From contig JAHUUI010000002.1 in NCBI GenBank assembly GCA_019218315.1, forward strand, positions 124,001-188,000: DNA of 64,000 nucleotides, read 5' to 3'. Below, in pieces: positions 8,789 to 17,899 of this stretch. The position numbers were made by a program, and so were the translations under genes. Position 1 is the stretch's first letter, and the number at the start of each line of letters is the position of its first letter. This stretch comes from Cardiobacteriaceae bacterium TAE3-ERU3. GTDB taxonomy: Bacteria; Pseudomonadota; Gammaproteobacteria; Cardiobacteriales; Cardiobacteriaceae. Below the pieces are notes generated by a model that ran no database searches, was not told where the DNA came from, and saw nothing but the letters and a program-made list of their open reading frames with translations.

Positions 8789-10519
8789 ATGACCAGCCAG
8801 CACCCGCTTCGTTCTTTGCGCATCGGTTACGCACTGCGCCAAGCCTGCATAACTGAACGCTACAATGGTAAGCGTCTGCTCGCTGACTGCCTCGCTGGGA
8901 TTACCGTCGGCATCATCGCCATTCCCCTTTCCATGGCGCTGGCCATTGCCAGCGGTGTCGCACCGCAATACGGGCTTTATACTGCTGCCATTGCTGGCTT
9001 GATTATTGCCCTGACGGGCGGCAGCCGCTACAGCATTTCCGGCCCCACTGCTGCATTTGTCGTCATCCTCCTTCCTATTACCAATGAATATGGCTTATCC
9101 GGCTTACTTGTTGCAACCAGCATGGCCGGCATCATACTGATTCTGATGGCAATACTCCGCCTTGGTCGCTTGATTGAATATATACCACACTCAGTCACGC
9201 TCGGCTTTACTGGCGGTATTGCAATCGTTATTGCTGTACTGCAAATCAATGATTTCTTTGGCCTTGATATCACTGAGCTGCCCGAGCACTTTCTGCCTAA
9301 ACTCGGCACCCTGCTTGGTCACCTTGGGCAAACTCACTGGCCAAGTCTGTTAGTTGCCAGTGCCACACTGGCTACCATGTTGATCTGGCCACATGTTAAA
9401 GGTCGCCTGCCACTTACCGGGCATTTACCTGCCGTTTTGGTCGGCGTCATCGTTGCGATGCTGCTCAATCAAAGTGGGCATCCTGTTGATACCATTGGCA
9501 GTCGTTTCCATTATCTGCTCGCTGATGGAACCAGTGGCAATGGCATTCCACCAGTTTTACCGAATATTACCTGGCCATGGGCACATGGCGATGGCCTGAC
9601 TTTCTCATGGACAATGATCGGCAATCTGCTTCCTGCTGCATTCGCCATAGCCATGCTTGGTGCAATTGAGTCATTGCTCTGTGCGGTGGTACTCGATGGT
9701 ATGACCAATACCCGCCACAGCGCCAATAGCGAACTACTTGGTCAAGGCATCGGTAATCTGGTTGTGCCATTTTTTGGTGGTATTACCGCAACTGCTGCCA
9801 TTGCGCGCTCAGCGGCTAACGTGCGAGCCGGTGCAACCTCGCCCATTGCTGCTACCGTTCATGCGCTGTTGGTGTTTGCCGCGATTATGGTACTTGCCCC
9901 GGCTCTGGCGTGGTTACCGATGGCATCCATGGCAGCACTGCTGCTGATGGTTGCATGGGGCATGAGCGAAGCACCCAAAGCTCTGCACCTGCTCAAAACA
10001 GCGCCACTACCGGATATACTCGTCTTCTTTACTTGCCTAGGCTTAACTGTATTCGTCGATATGGTCGTAGCCATTACAGCAGGTGTATTACTTGCTGCAC
10101 TAATGTTTGTGCAACAAGTTGCTGCAATGACCAAAATCAGCGATATCAGTGAGCACCCCCGCTTGATTGAGCATCCATTACCGCAAGGCTGGGCCGTATA
10201 TAAAATCAATGGTCCTCTATTTTTTGCTGCTGCAGACCGCTTCCATGAAGCAATCACCACCGCATTCCAGCAGCATGAGGGGATCATTCTATATATGGAT
10301 GGCGTGAGTATTATTGACGAAGGTGGATTGATGGTACTCACGCGCCTGATCGACCATTGCCAACACCATGGTAAACAAGTCATCATTGCCGACCTGCAAT
10401 TTCAGCCACTCAAAACCCTTGCCCGTGCCGGCATCCAGCCTGTACCCGGCGTCAGCAGCTATACGCCAACCCTAGCCGCAGCGCTCGAACAAATTAGAAC
10501 ATATGGCAACCAACCTTAA
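8789..10519 (+). CDS. dauA: SulP-family C4-dicarboxylate/anion transporter with STAS domain (DauA-like)
   Basis: A 576-residue inner-membrane SulP protein. The match to E. coli DauA (YchM) runs along the whole protein: SRYSISGPTAAFVVIL in the core, LGRLIEYIPHSVTLGFTGGI, AMLGAIESLLCAVVLDGMT, GQGIGNLVVPFFGGITATAAI with ARSAANVRAGATSPI, and a C-terminal STAS domain from about residue 450 that contains GPLFFAAADRFHEAI and VSIIDEGGLMVLTRLI. DauA takes up succinate and other C4-dicarboxylates aerobically. GGTGATGAACC before the ATG serves as ribosome binding site. Family is certain; the substrate is by orthology. Confidence 0.94.
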   Translation: MTSQHPLRSLRIGYALRQACITERYNGKRLLADCLAGITVGIIAIPLSMALAIASGVAPQYGLYTAAIAGLIIALTGGSRYSISGPTAAFVVILLPITNEYGLSGLLVATSMAGIILILMAILRLGRLIEYIPHSVTLGFTGGIAIVIAVLQINDFFGLDITELPEHFLPKLGTLLGHLGQTHWPSLLVASATLATMLIWPHVKGRLPLTGHLPAVLVGVIVAMLLNQSGHPVDTIGSRFHYLLADGTSGNGIPPVLPNITWPWAHGDGLTFSWTMIGNLLPAAFAIAMLGAIESLLCAVVLDGMTNTRHSANSELLGQGIGNLVVPFFGGITATAAIARSAANVRAGATSPIAATVHALLVFAAIMVLAPALAWLPMASMAALLLMVAWGMSEAPKALHLLKTAPLPDILVFFTCLGLTVFVDMVVAITAGVLLAALMFVQQVAAMTKISDISEHPRLIEHPLPQGWAVYKINGPLFFAAADRFHEAITTAFQQHEGIILYMDGVSIIDEGGLMVLTRLIDHCQHHGKQVIIADLQFQPLKTLARAGIQPVPGVSSYTPTLAAALEQIRTYGNQP

Positions 10520-10902
10520 GTACACGCTTATGAAAAGGCAATTACAGTGGGCGCGCATTCTGTACTACGACTTTGATCTCGCCCGACCACATTACTACCC
10601 AGCAAGTGCTTTATTTTAGGTGATTAGACACCACCATGACTTTGATATAAAAACACCTCGTTTACATTAGAAAATAGCTGAATAAAGCATATAACTAAAA
10701 AATACTCATTAAGCATTTCCACTTAGTGGTATTTATATTGTGAGCAAGTAAATCACCCACCCTGCTTTTAAACCAATAATCAACTAATTCAAGTGCCAAT
10801 CAGTCAACTTATTCAAACAACCTTGATGATTATCTTTAAGCTACTGGTTTGATCTGCTAATTTGGTTATAATGCAGGTGCTATTAATTTCCTCAGGATGC
10901 TC
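10520..10902. other. Intergenic region before purN
   Basis: 383 bases, AT-rich from about 10600, with no ORF that looks coding. Near its left end GGGCG ... CGCCC (about 10551-10580) could form a loose stem after dauA but has no T run. The right end holds the purN promoter region. I see nothing else. Confidence 0.5.
10867..10872 (+). promoter_or_regulatory. Candidate -10 box of purN
   Basis: Perfect TATAAT 30 bases before the purN start. The best -35 at 17-bp spacing is CTGGTT (10844-10849), which is poor, so the promoter may rely on an activator or on the flanking sequence. The 11-mer TTGGTTATAAT here (10862-10872) recurs at 24367-24377 before a SulP gene. No PurR-like operator was recognised. 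Confidence 0.5.
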
Positions 10903-11511
10903 ATGAGCGCCAATATCACCGTAATGATTTCAGGCAGCGGCTCTAATCTCAAAGCACTGTTAGATGCTATAGACCAAAATAAAATAGACGGGCAGGTTTG
11001 CGCCGTCATAGCTGACCGCGAATGCAGCGGACAACAGCACGCTGTATCACGCCATATTCCTTTTATCAGAGTAGACCGCAAGCTTGATCAAGCCTCCTTC
11101 ACAGATACACTACTGCGCATGATTCCTTCAGAGACTGATTTGATTGTGCTCGCAGGCTTTTTAAGCGTCGTACCAACTGCGGTCATTGAGCAATGGCCAG
11201 GCCGCATCATAAATTTACACCCCTCACTGCTGCCTAAATTTGGTGGTGCTGGTATGTATGGATTGCACGTCCATAAAGCGGTACTCGATGCCGGTGAATC
11301 AATTAGCGGCTGTAGTGTGCATTACGTTGATAGTGGTATTGATACCGGCAAAGTTATCGCCCAAAGTGAAGTACCAGTGCATACGGATGACACCCCTGAA
11401 TCACTACAAAAGCGCATCCAAAAAGAAGAACACCCCCTGCTCTGCAAAGTCGTTGCAGAGCTTTGCCACGCCCTTCCCCAAAAAACTCAAATCAATAAGG
11501 ATTTCGCATGA
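10903..11511 (+). CDS. purN: Phosphoribosylglycinamide formyltransferase (GART)
   Basis: Transfers the formyl group of 10-formyl-THF to GAR. It is 202 residues from the ATG at 10903, preferred over the in-frame ATG at 10897 because AGGA (10894-10897) is then five bases upstream. Seen: VMISGSGSNLKALLDAI at the N-terminus, IINLHPSLLPKFGGAGMYG carrying the catalytic Asn-His pair, and SGCSVHYVDSGIDTGKVIAQ with the catalytic Asp. The stop overlaps purD as ATGA. Confidence 0.97.
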   Translation: MSANITVMISGSGSNLKALLDAIDQNKIDGQVCAVIADRECSGQQHAVSRHIPFIRVDRKLDQASFTDTLLRMIPSETDLIVLAGFLSVVPTAVIEQWPGRIINLHPSLLPKFGGAGMYGLHVHKAVLDAGESISGCSVHYVDSGIDTGKVIAQSEVPVHTDDTPESLQKRIQKEEHPLLCKVVAELCHALPQKTQINKDFA

Positions 11512-12761
11512 TCAACGTCCTCATCATTGGCAGTGGTGGCCGTGAACACGCCATCGCATGGAAACTTGCACAAGATACCCGCATCGGCATGATATACGTC
11601 GCACCGGGTAATGGCGGTATTGAAGAGCTCGAACATGCGCAAAACATCCCACAAACCGACGTTGACAGCCTATTGTCCTTCGCCAAAGATCGCGACATAG
11701 ACCTCACATTTGTCGGCTCAGAAGCCCTACTGGTCGAAGGCATTGTTGATCGTTTCAATGAAGCTGGGCTGACCATATTTGGGCCTAACAAGCAAGCTGC
11801 ACAGCTCGAAGGAAGCAAAGTATTCGCCAAAGACTTCATGCAGAAATATGGCGTCAAGACAGCTGCTTACCAACGCTTTGATGATCATCAACAAGCAAGC
11901 GCTTATTTAGACGAAATTACCTACCCGATCGTGATCAAAGCGAGTGGTCTGGCGGCAGGTAAAGGCGTCATTATTTGCCAAGATAAAGCAGAAGCCTCAG
12001 CTGCACTTAATGACATCATGCTCGATAAGCGCTTTGGCGACGCCGGCAATGAAGTCGTTATCGAAGAGTTTCTTGAAGGCTTTGAGGCGTCTATCCTCAG
12101 CTTTACCGACTGCAAAACCATCCTGACAATGAAATCAGCCAAGGATCACAAAACTATTGGTGAGAACAACACTGGCGAAAATACTGGTGGCATGGGGGTC
12201 GTTTGCCCTCATCCGGCAATGACTGATGCACATTGGCAAGCCTTTGAGCAGGATATCCTTGAACCAACTCTTAAAGGCATTCAAGCCGAAGGTATGGATT
12301 TTGCCGGCGTTATTTTCTTTGGTCTGATGATCAATGACCGCGGTGTATTCTTGCTCGAATACAATATGCGTATGGGGGACCCTGAAACACAAGCAGTACT
12401 CCCATTGCTCGAAACACCATTGGTTGATCCTGTTATGGCGGCAATTGAACGCAAGCTCGACCAGGTCGAATTACAATGGCAGGATAAGCACGCGGTATGC
12501 GTCGTCGCTGCGTCCGGCGGCTATCCGGGTGAATATAAAACAGGCTACACCATTGAGCATATCGAGCAAGCCCGTTTCTTCGCCCAAATCTTTATTGCCG
12601 GTGCCAAGCAACATTATCAGGAATACATTACCAGCGGCGGGCGCGTTCTCAACATTGTGGGTATAGATGACACTCTGGAAGGTGCGCGCAATGAAGCATA
12701 CAGTGCAATAAAACATATTCAGTTTAAGGACATGACCTATCGTAAGGACATTGGCGCTTGA
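11508..12761 (+). CDS. purD: Phosphoribosylamine--glycine ligase
   Basis: Second purine step, joining glycine to phosphoribosylamine with ATP. It has 417 residues. The N-terminal VLIIGSGGREHAIAWKLAQ, the ATP-grasp region PIVIKASGLAAGKGVII, GENTGGMGVVCPHP and LLEYNMRMGDPETQAVLPLL are all present. The ATG at 11508 overlaps the purN stop. It is the last gene of the purND unit; no clear terminator follows before tctC. Confidence 0.98.
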   Translation: MINVLIIGSGGREHAIAWKLAQDTRIGMIYVAPGNGGIEELEHAQNIPQTDVDSLLSFAKDRDIDLTFVGSEALLVEGIVDRFNEAGLTIFGPNKQAAQLEGSKVFAKDFMQKYGVKTAAYQRFDDHQQASAYLDEITYPIVIKASGLAAGKGVIICQDKAEASAALNDIMLDKRFGDAGNEVVIEEFLEGFEASILSFTDCKTILTMKSAKDHKTIGENNTGENTGGMGVVCPHPAMTDAHWQAFEQDILEPTLKGIQAEGMDFAGVIFFGLMINDRGVFLLEYNMRMGDPETQAVLPLLETPLVDPVMAAIERKLDQVELQWQDKHAVCVVAASGGYPGEYKTGYTIEHIEQARFFAQIFIAGAKQHYQEYITSGGRVLNIVGIDDTLEGARNEAYSAIKHIQFKDMTYRKDIGA

Positions 12762-12833
12762 CATAACAACACCCGACACTGAAAATAACGCTCCTTTAAT
12801 ATATATCCAATCTAAATAATAAGGAGCTTCGCA

Positions 12834-13811
12834 ATGAAGAATAAATGGATACTTGGCGTACTTGCAGCCACCAGCACTGCTTTTGCATTTGCGGCCGATA
12901 GCGCACCGGAAATCAAAGAATGTATTGCCCCAGCAGATCCAGGTGGCGGTTGGGATTTTACTTGCCGTAGCGTCAGCAAGCTTCTGCGCGAAGAAGGTTA
13001 TGTGAATAACAACATCCAAACCGTCAATATGGCCGGGGCCGGCGGTGGCGTTGCATTTGCGCATGTAATCTCAAAGCGTGATAGTGATAACTCACTGTTC
13101 GTTGCAGCTTCAACGGCTACCACTACTCGCCTTGCCCAAGGTCAGTTTCGCGGTATGAGTGCTGATGATGTTCGTTGGGCGGGTTCACTTGGCGCTGACT
13201 ACGGCATTATCGCCGTCGGCAAAGACTCGCAGTACAACACCCTTGAAGAGTTATTCAAAGCTGTTCAATCAAATACTGGCGCTGTTAAATTTGCCGGTGC
13301 AAGTAGTAATGGCGGTTGGGATCACCTTAAAGTACTTTTAGCTGCAAAAGCTGCAGGCATCAATGACTACAAGAGAATCCCATACCTGTCATTTAACAAT
13401 GGTGGAGACGCTTTGATTCAAGTCGTTGGTGGGCACGTTGATGCCTTTACTGGCGATGTATCAGAAGTAAAAGGCTTTATGGATTCAGGTGATATCAAAG
13501 TACTCGCAGTATTTTCAGAAGACCGCTTGCCTGAGCCATTTAACGAAATTTCTACAGCCAAAGAACAAGGCATCGACTTCATTGCACCTAACTGGCGCGG
13601 TTTTTACTTGCCTGGCAAAGTCGAGCAAAGCACTTACGACTGGTGGGTTAAGACGCTTGATGAATTGAGCGGCACAGATGCTTGGCACGAAGTCATGCAT
13701 CAAAATGGCTTAATGCCTTTCACCAAGACTGGTGCTGAATTCGAGCAATACGTCATGCAGCAAATCAATGATATTGAGACAATCTCAAAAGACCTCGGCA
13801 TCATCAAATAA
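12834..13811 (+). CDS. tctC: Tripartite tricarboxylate transporter, periplasmic substrate-binding protein
   Basis: A 325-residue binding protein of the Bug/TctC family that delivers citrate or a related carboxylate to the TctAB membrane complex. The Sec signal peptide covers about residues 1-20 (basic MKNK start, hydrophobic core, AFAFAA cleavage region). Mature protein motifs include CIAPADPGGGWDFTCR and the second-domain APNWRGFYLPGK. A GGAG ribosome binding site precedes the ATG (AAGGAGCTTCGCAATG). It is separated from tctB by a hairpin that may raise its relative expression. The specificity (citrate or other tri/dicarboxylate) is not readable. Confidence 0.93.
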   Translation: MKNKWILGVLAATSTAFAFAADSAPEIKECIAPADPGGGWDFTCRSVSKLLREEGYVNNNIQTVNMAGAGGGVAFAHVISKRDSDNSLFVAASTATTTRLAQGQFRGMSADDVRWAGSLGADYGIIAVGKDSQYNTLEELFKAVQSNTGAVKFAGASSNGGWDHLKVLLAAKAAGINDYKRIPYLSFNNGGDALIQVVGGHVDAFTGDVSEVKGFMDSGDIKVLAVFSEDRLPEPFNEISTAKEQGIDFIAPNWRGFYLPGKVEQSTYDWWVKTLDELSGTDAWHEVMHQNGLMPFTKTGAEFEQYVMQQINDIETISKDLGIIK

Positions 13812-13828
13812 GTAACACTTACCCAACG

Positions 13829-13869
13829 GGCGTACCCTTTTAGCATTGAGCTATGGGGGTGCGCCTTTT
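13829..13869 (+). terminator. Intra-operon terminator/attenuator between tctC and tctB
   Basis: GGCGTACCC (13829-13837) pairs with GGGTGCGCC (13857-13865), nine pairs with one G-U, followed by TTTT. It lies between the binding-protein gene and the two membrane genes. In binding-protein transport operons such a leaky hairpin is known to keep the binding protein in excess; that role is inferred here. Confidence 0.75.
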
Positions 13870-13901
13870 CCCGTATTGCCCTTACTAAAAAGAGAAGCAT
13901 A

Positions 13902-14369
13902 ATGAACACGCAAAGTAATCAGCATACCCTTGCCGACCGTTTGCTCGGGTTGGCTATGGTGCTGCTTGCTATAGCCTATGGCTATGGTGCGCAGCAATTT
14001 GAAGAACCCTTCGGCATGGCTGAAACTATCGGCCCTGAAGCATTCCCAACGATTTTAAGTGTCGTCCTCGGCCTTGCCGGGTTGGCATTATTGATCAAGC
14101 CACAAGCTGGGCAACGCTGGCCGGATGCTCGTACTTGGCTAGATATCGTTTTGGTACTCATTGCTTTGATTGCCTTCGCGCTACTTCTTGAAGTTGCTGG
14201 CTTTATTATCTCAGCTAGCTTATTTTCATTCTTCATCAGCTGGCGCATGGGAGCTAAGCCGATCAAAGCACTGATTATCGGATTTTGCTACAGCATCGGC
14301 TTATTCATGCTATTCAACTACGGACTTGACCTTTCTTTACCTGCTGGATGGCTAGGGGGTATCTTATGA
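13902..14369 (+). CDS. tctB: Tripartite tricarboxylate transporter, small membrane subunit
   Basis: A 155-residue inner-membrane protein with four hydrophobic segments. The family pattern GPEAFPTILSVVLGLAGLALL follows the first helix and loop, and the last helices end in NYGLDLSLPAGWLGG. It forms the small subunit with TctA. Its stop overlaps the tctA start (ATGA, 14366-14369), with GGGGGT ahead of that start inside tctB. Confidence 0.92.
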   Translation: MNTQSNQHTLADRLLGLAMVLLAIAYGYGAQQFEEPFGMAETIGPEAFPTILSVVLGLAGLALLIKPQAGQRWPDARTWLDIVLVLIALIAFALLLEVAGFIISASLFSFFISWRMGAKPIKALIIGFCYSIGLFMLFNYGLDLSLPAGWLGGIL

Positions 14370-15892
14370 ACAGCTTCAGCTTATTGATGGATGGTTTCGC
14401 CAATGCGCTTGGCTGGGAAACCCTGCTCTTTGCCTTACTAGGCTGCATACTCGGCACACTGATCGGTGCATTGCCCGGCTTAGGCCCGGCAAATGGCGTC
14501 GCAATACTAATTCCGCTGGTATTCAGCCTTGGCTTGAGTCCTCAAGAATCACTGATTCTACTCACCTCTGTGTACGCTGGCGCGATGTACGGCGGGCGCA
14601 TATCGAGCATATTGCTCAATATACCCGGTGATGAACCTGCATTGATGACCACGCTTGATGGCTACCCAATGGCCAAGCAAGGTAAGGCTGCAGAGGCACT
14701 AACTCTATCTGCAATAGCCTCATTCATCGGCAGCTTCCTCGCTACCATTGGCTTGGTGTTACTCGCGCCTCTGCTCGCCAAAGCGGCATTGAAATTCGGC
14801 CCCGCTGAATACGTCGGATTGTACGTACTGGCATTTGCCGCCCTAGGTGGCATCACCAGCCAAAACCCAATCAAGACATTAATTGCCACAGCACTCGGCT
14901 TGATGATTGCAACTGTTGGGATTGATGCCAACACAGGCATCCCACGCTACACTTTCGATATTCTGGAACTTTATGAAGGCATAGATTTCATTATCGTCTT
15001 GGTTGGTATGTTCGCCATCAGCGAACTGCTGATTTTTATTGAGTCGCACGACGTCAATAACAAGTCTATGGTTAAAATGAATAAAATGCGCTTTTCATGG
15101 CGTGATTTCACCAACATTTTGCCTACTTCCTTGCGTGGCTCTACACTTGGCTTTATCGCTGGTGTATTACCCGGCGCTGGTGCATCACTTGGTAGCTTCA
15201 TCAGCTATACGCTTGAGAAGCGCATCCTTGGCGACAAAGGCCGCTTTGGCACAGGTGACCCATGTGGTGTTGCCGCGCCCGAGGCCGGCAACAACGCCGC
15301 TGCAAATGGTGCCTTAGTACCAATGCTGACGCTTGGTATTCCTGGTAGCGGTACCACAGCCGTTCTACTTGCGATGCTCGTCTCGCTTAACATCACCCCC
15401 GGCCCAATGTTGTTCCAACAAAATGCCGAATTGGTATGGACGATCATTGCCGCCCTCTTTATCGGCAACATCATGCTACTGATCCTTAACGTGCCGATGA
15501 TCGGATTTTTCGTCAAAATTCTCAGCATTCCACCACGCTACTTAATGCCACTAGTCACACTGGTTGCCATACTCGGGATCTACTCAATCAGCCACAATTT
15601 GGTTGATATTTACCTGATGATCGGCTTTGGCGTATTTGGCTACATCATGCGCAAGCTCGATGTACCTGTCGTGCCTATCATCCTCGGCATGCTGCTCGGC
15701 CCTGAGTTAGAAACAGCATTACGCCACTCATTAGTGCTTTCTGATGGAAACTGGATGGTGTTGTGGCACAGCCCTCTGGCTATTGGCTTGTGGGTCGTTA
15801 CCATTGCTGTATTGATCTTGCCAGTCGTTGTTGGGCCACTGTTGCGTGGTAAAATGAAGCAAGCAACAGCGAACAAGGACTTCAGCGATTGA
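14366..15892 (+). CDS. tctA: Tripartite tricarboxylate transporter, large membrane subunit
   Basis: A 508-residue multi-spanning permease that uses the cation gradient to import the carboxylate bound by TctC. Seen: GCILGTLIGALPGLGPANGVAIL and the repeated GIPGSGTTAVLLAMLVSLNITPGP motif, both hallmarks of TctA, plus YGGRISSILLNIPGD. The start at 14366 is fixed by the ATGA overlap; the longer frame from 14348 lies in tctB. Its stop overlaps the TTG start of the carbonic anhydrase gene. Confidence 0.96.
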   Translation: MNSFSLLMDGFANALGWETLLFALLGCILGTLIGALPGLGPANGVAILIPLVFSLGLSPQESLILLTSVYAGAMYGGRISSILLNIPGDEPALMTTLDGYPMAKQGKAAEALTLSAIASFIGSFLATIGLVLLAPLLAKAALKFGPAEYVGLYVLAFAALGGITSQNPIKTLIATALGLMIATVGIDANTGIPRYTFDILELYEGIDFIIVLVGMFAISELLIFIESHDVNNKSMVKMNKMRFSWRDFTNILPTSLRGSTLGFIAGVLPGAGASLGSFISYTLEKRILGDKGRFGTGDPCGVAAPEAGNNAAANGALVPMLTLGIPGSGTTAVLLAMLVSLNITPGPMLFQQNAELVWTIIAALFIGNIMLLILNVPMIGFFVKILSIPPRYLMPLVTLVAILGIYSISHNLVDIYLMIGFGVFGYIMRKLDVPVVPIILGMLLGPELETALRHSLVLSDGNWMVLWHSPLAIGLWVVTIAVLILPVVVGPLLRGKMKQATANKDFSD

Positions 15893-16563
15893 GCATAAAA
15901 AAACAACACATTGAGGCACTGTTAAGCAGCAATGAAATCTGGGCGAAGAAATTCGCCCAGGATAACCCCGGTATCTTCGAAAAACTAAGCGCCCAGCAAG
16001 CACCACAATATTTGTGGATTGGCTGCTCGGATAGCCGCATCCCCGCCAACGAAGTGATGGGGTTATTACCCGGTGAAGTATTCGTTCACCGTAATATAGG
16101 CAACCTCGTTCATTCAATGGACATCAACTGCCAAAGCGTCATCCAATTTGCCGTCGAACAACTTGGCGTACAAGACATCATCGTCGGTGGGCACTACGAT
16201 TGCGGCGCAATCAAAGCAGCGCTCTCAATGCAAGATTTTGGCATGCTCAATAACTGGCTACGCGAAATCAAAGACACTTACACTGAGTATACTGGTGAAT
16301 TTCACCTCATGACTGCGCAGCAAGAAATCAACCGCCTCTGTGAGCTAAACGTCATCAAACAAGTGCGCAACGTATGCAAATCCAATGCCGTACAGCGCGC
16401 ATGGGCAAAAGGACAAAAGCTCTACGTGCATGGCCTAATTTACGGCGTGCACAATGGCCGCTTGGTTGATCTTGATGTGTCCGTCGACAGCAACAACAGC
16501 CTTGATCAGATTTACCGCCTCAAAGTAACCCAAGCAACAGAAGACGCAGAATCATCCGAATAA
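15889..16563 (+). CDS. can: Beta-class carbonic anhydrase
   Basis: Interconverts CO2 and bicarbonate in the cytoplasm. It has 224 residues. Zinc ligands are visible in WIGCSDSRIPANE (Cys, with the Asp-Arg dyad) and GGHYDCGAIKAAL (His and Cys), and the order matches Can/CynT-type beta enzymes. The start codon is TTG at 15889, overlapping the tctA stop as TTGA, so translation depends on tctA termination. Linking bicarbonate supply to carboxylate uptake is suggested by this coupling but not proved. The GTG/TTG start lowers expected output. Confidence 0.95.
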   Translation: MSIKKQHIEALLSSNEIWAKKFAQDNPGIFEKLSAQQAPQYLWIGCSDSRIPANEVMGLLPGEVFVHRNIGNLVHSMDINCQSVIQFAVEQLGVQDIIVGGHYDCGAIKAALSMQDFGMLNNWLREIKDTYTEYTGEFHLMTAQQEINRLCELNVIKQVRNVCKSNAVQRAWAKGQKLYVHGLIYGVHNGRLVDLDVSVDSNNSLDQIYRLKVTQATEDAESSE

Positions 16564-16593
16564 CTTATATGCATTGAATCCAAACACAATCCA

Positions 16594-17190
16594 ATGACCG
16601 ATCAATACTGTTACCGAATAACCGAACCAACAGAAGCTGAAATCACCATTAAGGGTAGCAAGTTTATTGCCTATGCCTATCCTGTATCTTCAATCGAAGA
16701 AATTGATGCACATGTTGATGCGCTTAAAGCCGAGCACCACAAAGCACGCCATCATTGCTACGCCTATCGCCTCGGCGCTGATGGTGAGGAATACCGCGCC
16801 AATGATGACGGCGAACCGTCCGGCACTGCAGGCTTGCCAATTTACAACCAACTGCAATCCTTTGAAGTGAGCAACACACTGGTCGTTGTCGTGCGTTATT
16901 TTGGAGGTACGTTACTCGGCGCGCCCGGCTTGGTACGCGCGTACAAGCAATCAACCGAAGAAGCCTTGAAGCTGGCAAAGCGGGTACGGATAGTGCCGAA
17001 AACGCAATTTACCGTTACCCTACCGTACCCGGAAGTAAATACCTTGATGCAAAGCGTCGATCAATGGGACATGCACATCGTTGAGCAGATTATGGACATG
17101 ACCTGCACATATACCCTTGAGTGCCGTAAAGACGACTACGAACAAATCATCACAGGCTTCGATCGCACAGAAATAAAGCTGAAAGATTGA
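16594..17190 (+). CDS. yigZ: YigZ/IMPACT-family protein
   Basis: A 198-residue member of the UPF0029 (IMPACT/YigZ) family, implicated in translation-related stress control, with an N-terminal ribosomal-S5-like fold and a C-terminal ferredoxin-like domain. Seen: ITIKGSKFIAYAYPVSS, the conserved HHCYAYRLG, NDDGEPSGTAGLPIYNQL and VVVVRYFGGTLLGAPGLVRAY. The length is that of E. coli YigZ (about 205). It follows the carbonic anhydrase gene by 30 bases and may be in the tct transcript. The molecular role is not established. Confidence 0.93.
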   Translation: MTDQYCYRITEPTEAEITIKGSKFIAYAYPVSSIEEIDAHVDALKAEHHKARHHCYAYRLGADGEEYRANDDGEPSGTAGLPIYNQLQSFEVSNTLVVVVRYFGGTLLGAPGLVRAYKQSTEEALKLAKRVRIVPKTQFTVTLPYPEVNTLMQSVDQWDMHIVEQIMDMTCTYTLECRKDDYEQIITGFDRTEIKLKD

Positions 17191-17344
17191 GCGACGAATA
17201 AGATGACAACCTCTAGTGAAATAGGCTTGATCATTTCATTATATATTCAGTATAGACATGAGTTCCACCAAGAAATTACATAAGTTTTCAGTGGACACAG
17301 CAAAATAAATCAACCCGAATAAAGCTCATAAAGTGTTTAGCTAC

Positions 17345-17659
17345 CTAAGAAGACGCTTTGCGCTTCCCAACTACAACGGCCGCACGGGTCAGCGAATAAC
17401 CAACGTCACCAAGGTATTCACCACGGCTTGCCACGCTTGGCTCTGCCGAACCCATCGCCACCGGAACCACGTTAATCACGTCGTAACCAGCGGCGTCCAT
17501 TTCCTCATATGCATCAGACAAGCATTGCGCGAACTCATCTAAATCAACTGATTTTGGGTCATGGTACTCAACTTCCTTTTTACTGAGCATACCGCCTTCT
17601 GTTTCCGTGTAGCGAAGCACATTGGCACAAAACCACGATGTTCTGAATTTTCCTGACAT
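17345..17659 (-). CDS. Hypothetical protein, 104 residues
   Basis: Soluble, mildly acidic protein of unknown function. The start at 17659 is chosen because GGAGAAATA lies directly upstream; the frame is open to 17680. Seen: MSGKFRTSWFCANVLRYTE, an acidic middle (DLDEFAQCLSDAYEEMDAAGYDVINVVPV) and a basic end (VVVGKRKASS). No signal peptide, membrane segment or known motif was recognised. Codon use is like the host genes, not like the AT-rich cassette to its right, so it is probably resident and marks the cassette's left border. It is convergent with yigZ. Confidence 0.7.
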   Translation of the reverse strand: MSGKFRTSWFCANVLRYTETEGGMLSKKEVEYHDPKSVDLDEFAQCLSDAYEEMDAAGYDVINVVPVAMGSAEPSVASRGEYLGDVGYSLTRAAVVVGKRKASS

Positions 17660-17899
17660 TATTTCTCCAATAGTTAACAAAGACTAAAAGTAATTTTCCA
17701 GATATTGGTTATCAGAAAAAATATTATATTTACCGCAAGACAATGGACAACATCAATTGTCCTTCACCTACGATTTAACTAACAATGCTGCATTTGTGCT
17801 AAGCAATGAGTCAAGTAGCCTACTCGTTCACGCTTGCTAGACTTTGCTAAGTAGCAGCTATGGATAGTCACAAGACAGAGATACTATTGCTCTGCTTGA

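Noticed and set aside
17855-17865. TATGGATAG near the islet border as a link to the 56-kb repeats
   Set aside because: Only the weakest 9-mer matches; no exact DnaA box or palindrome nearby.
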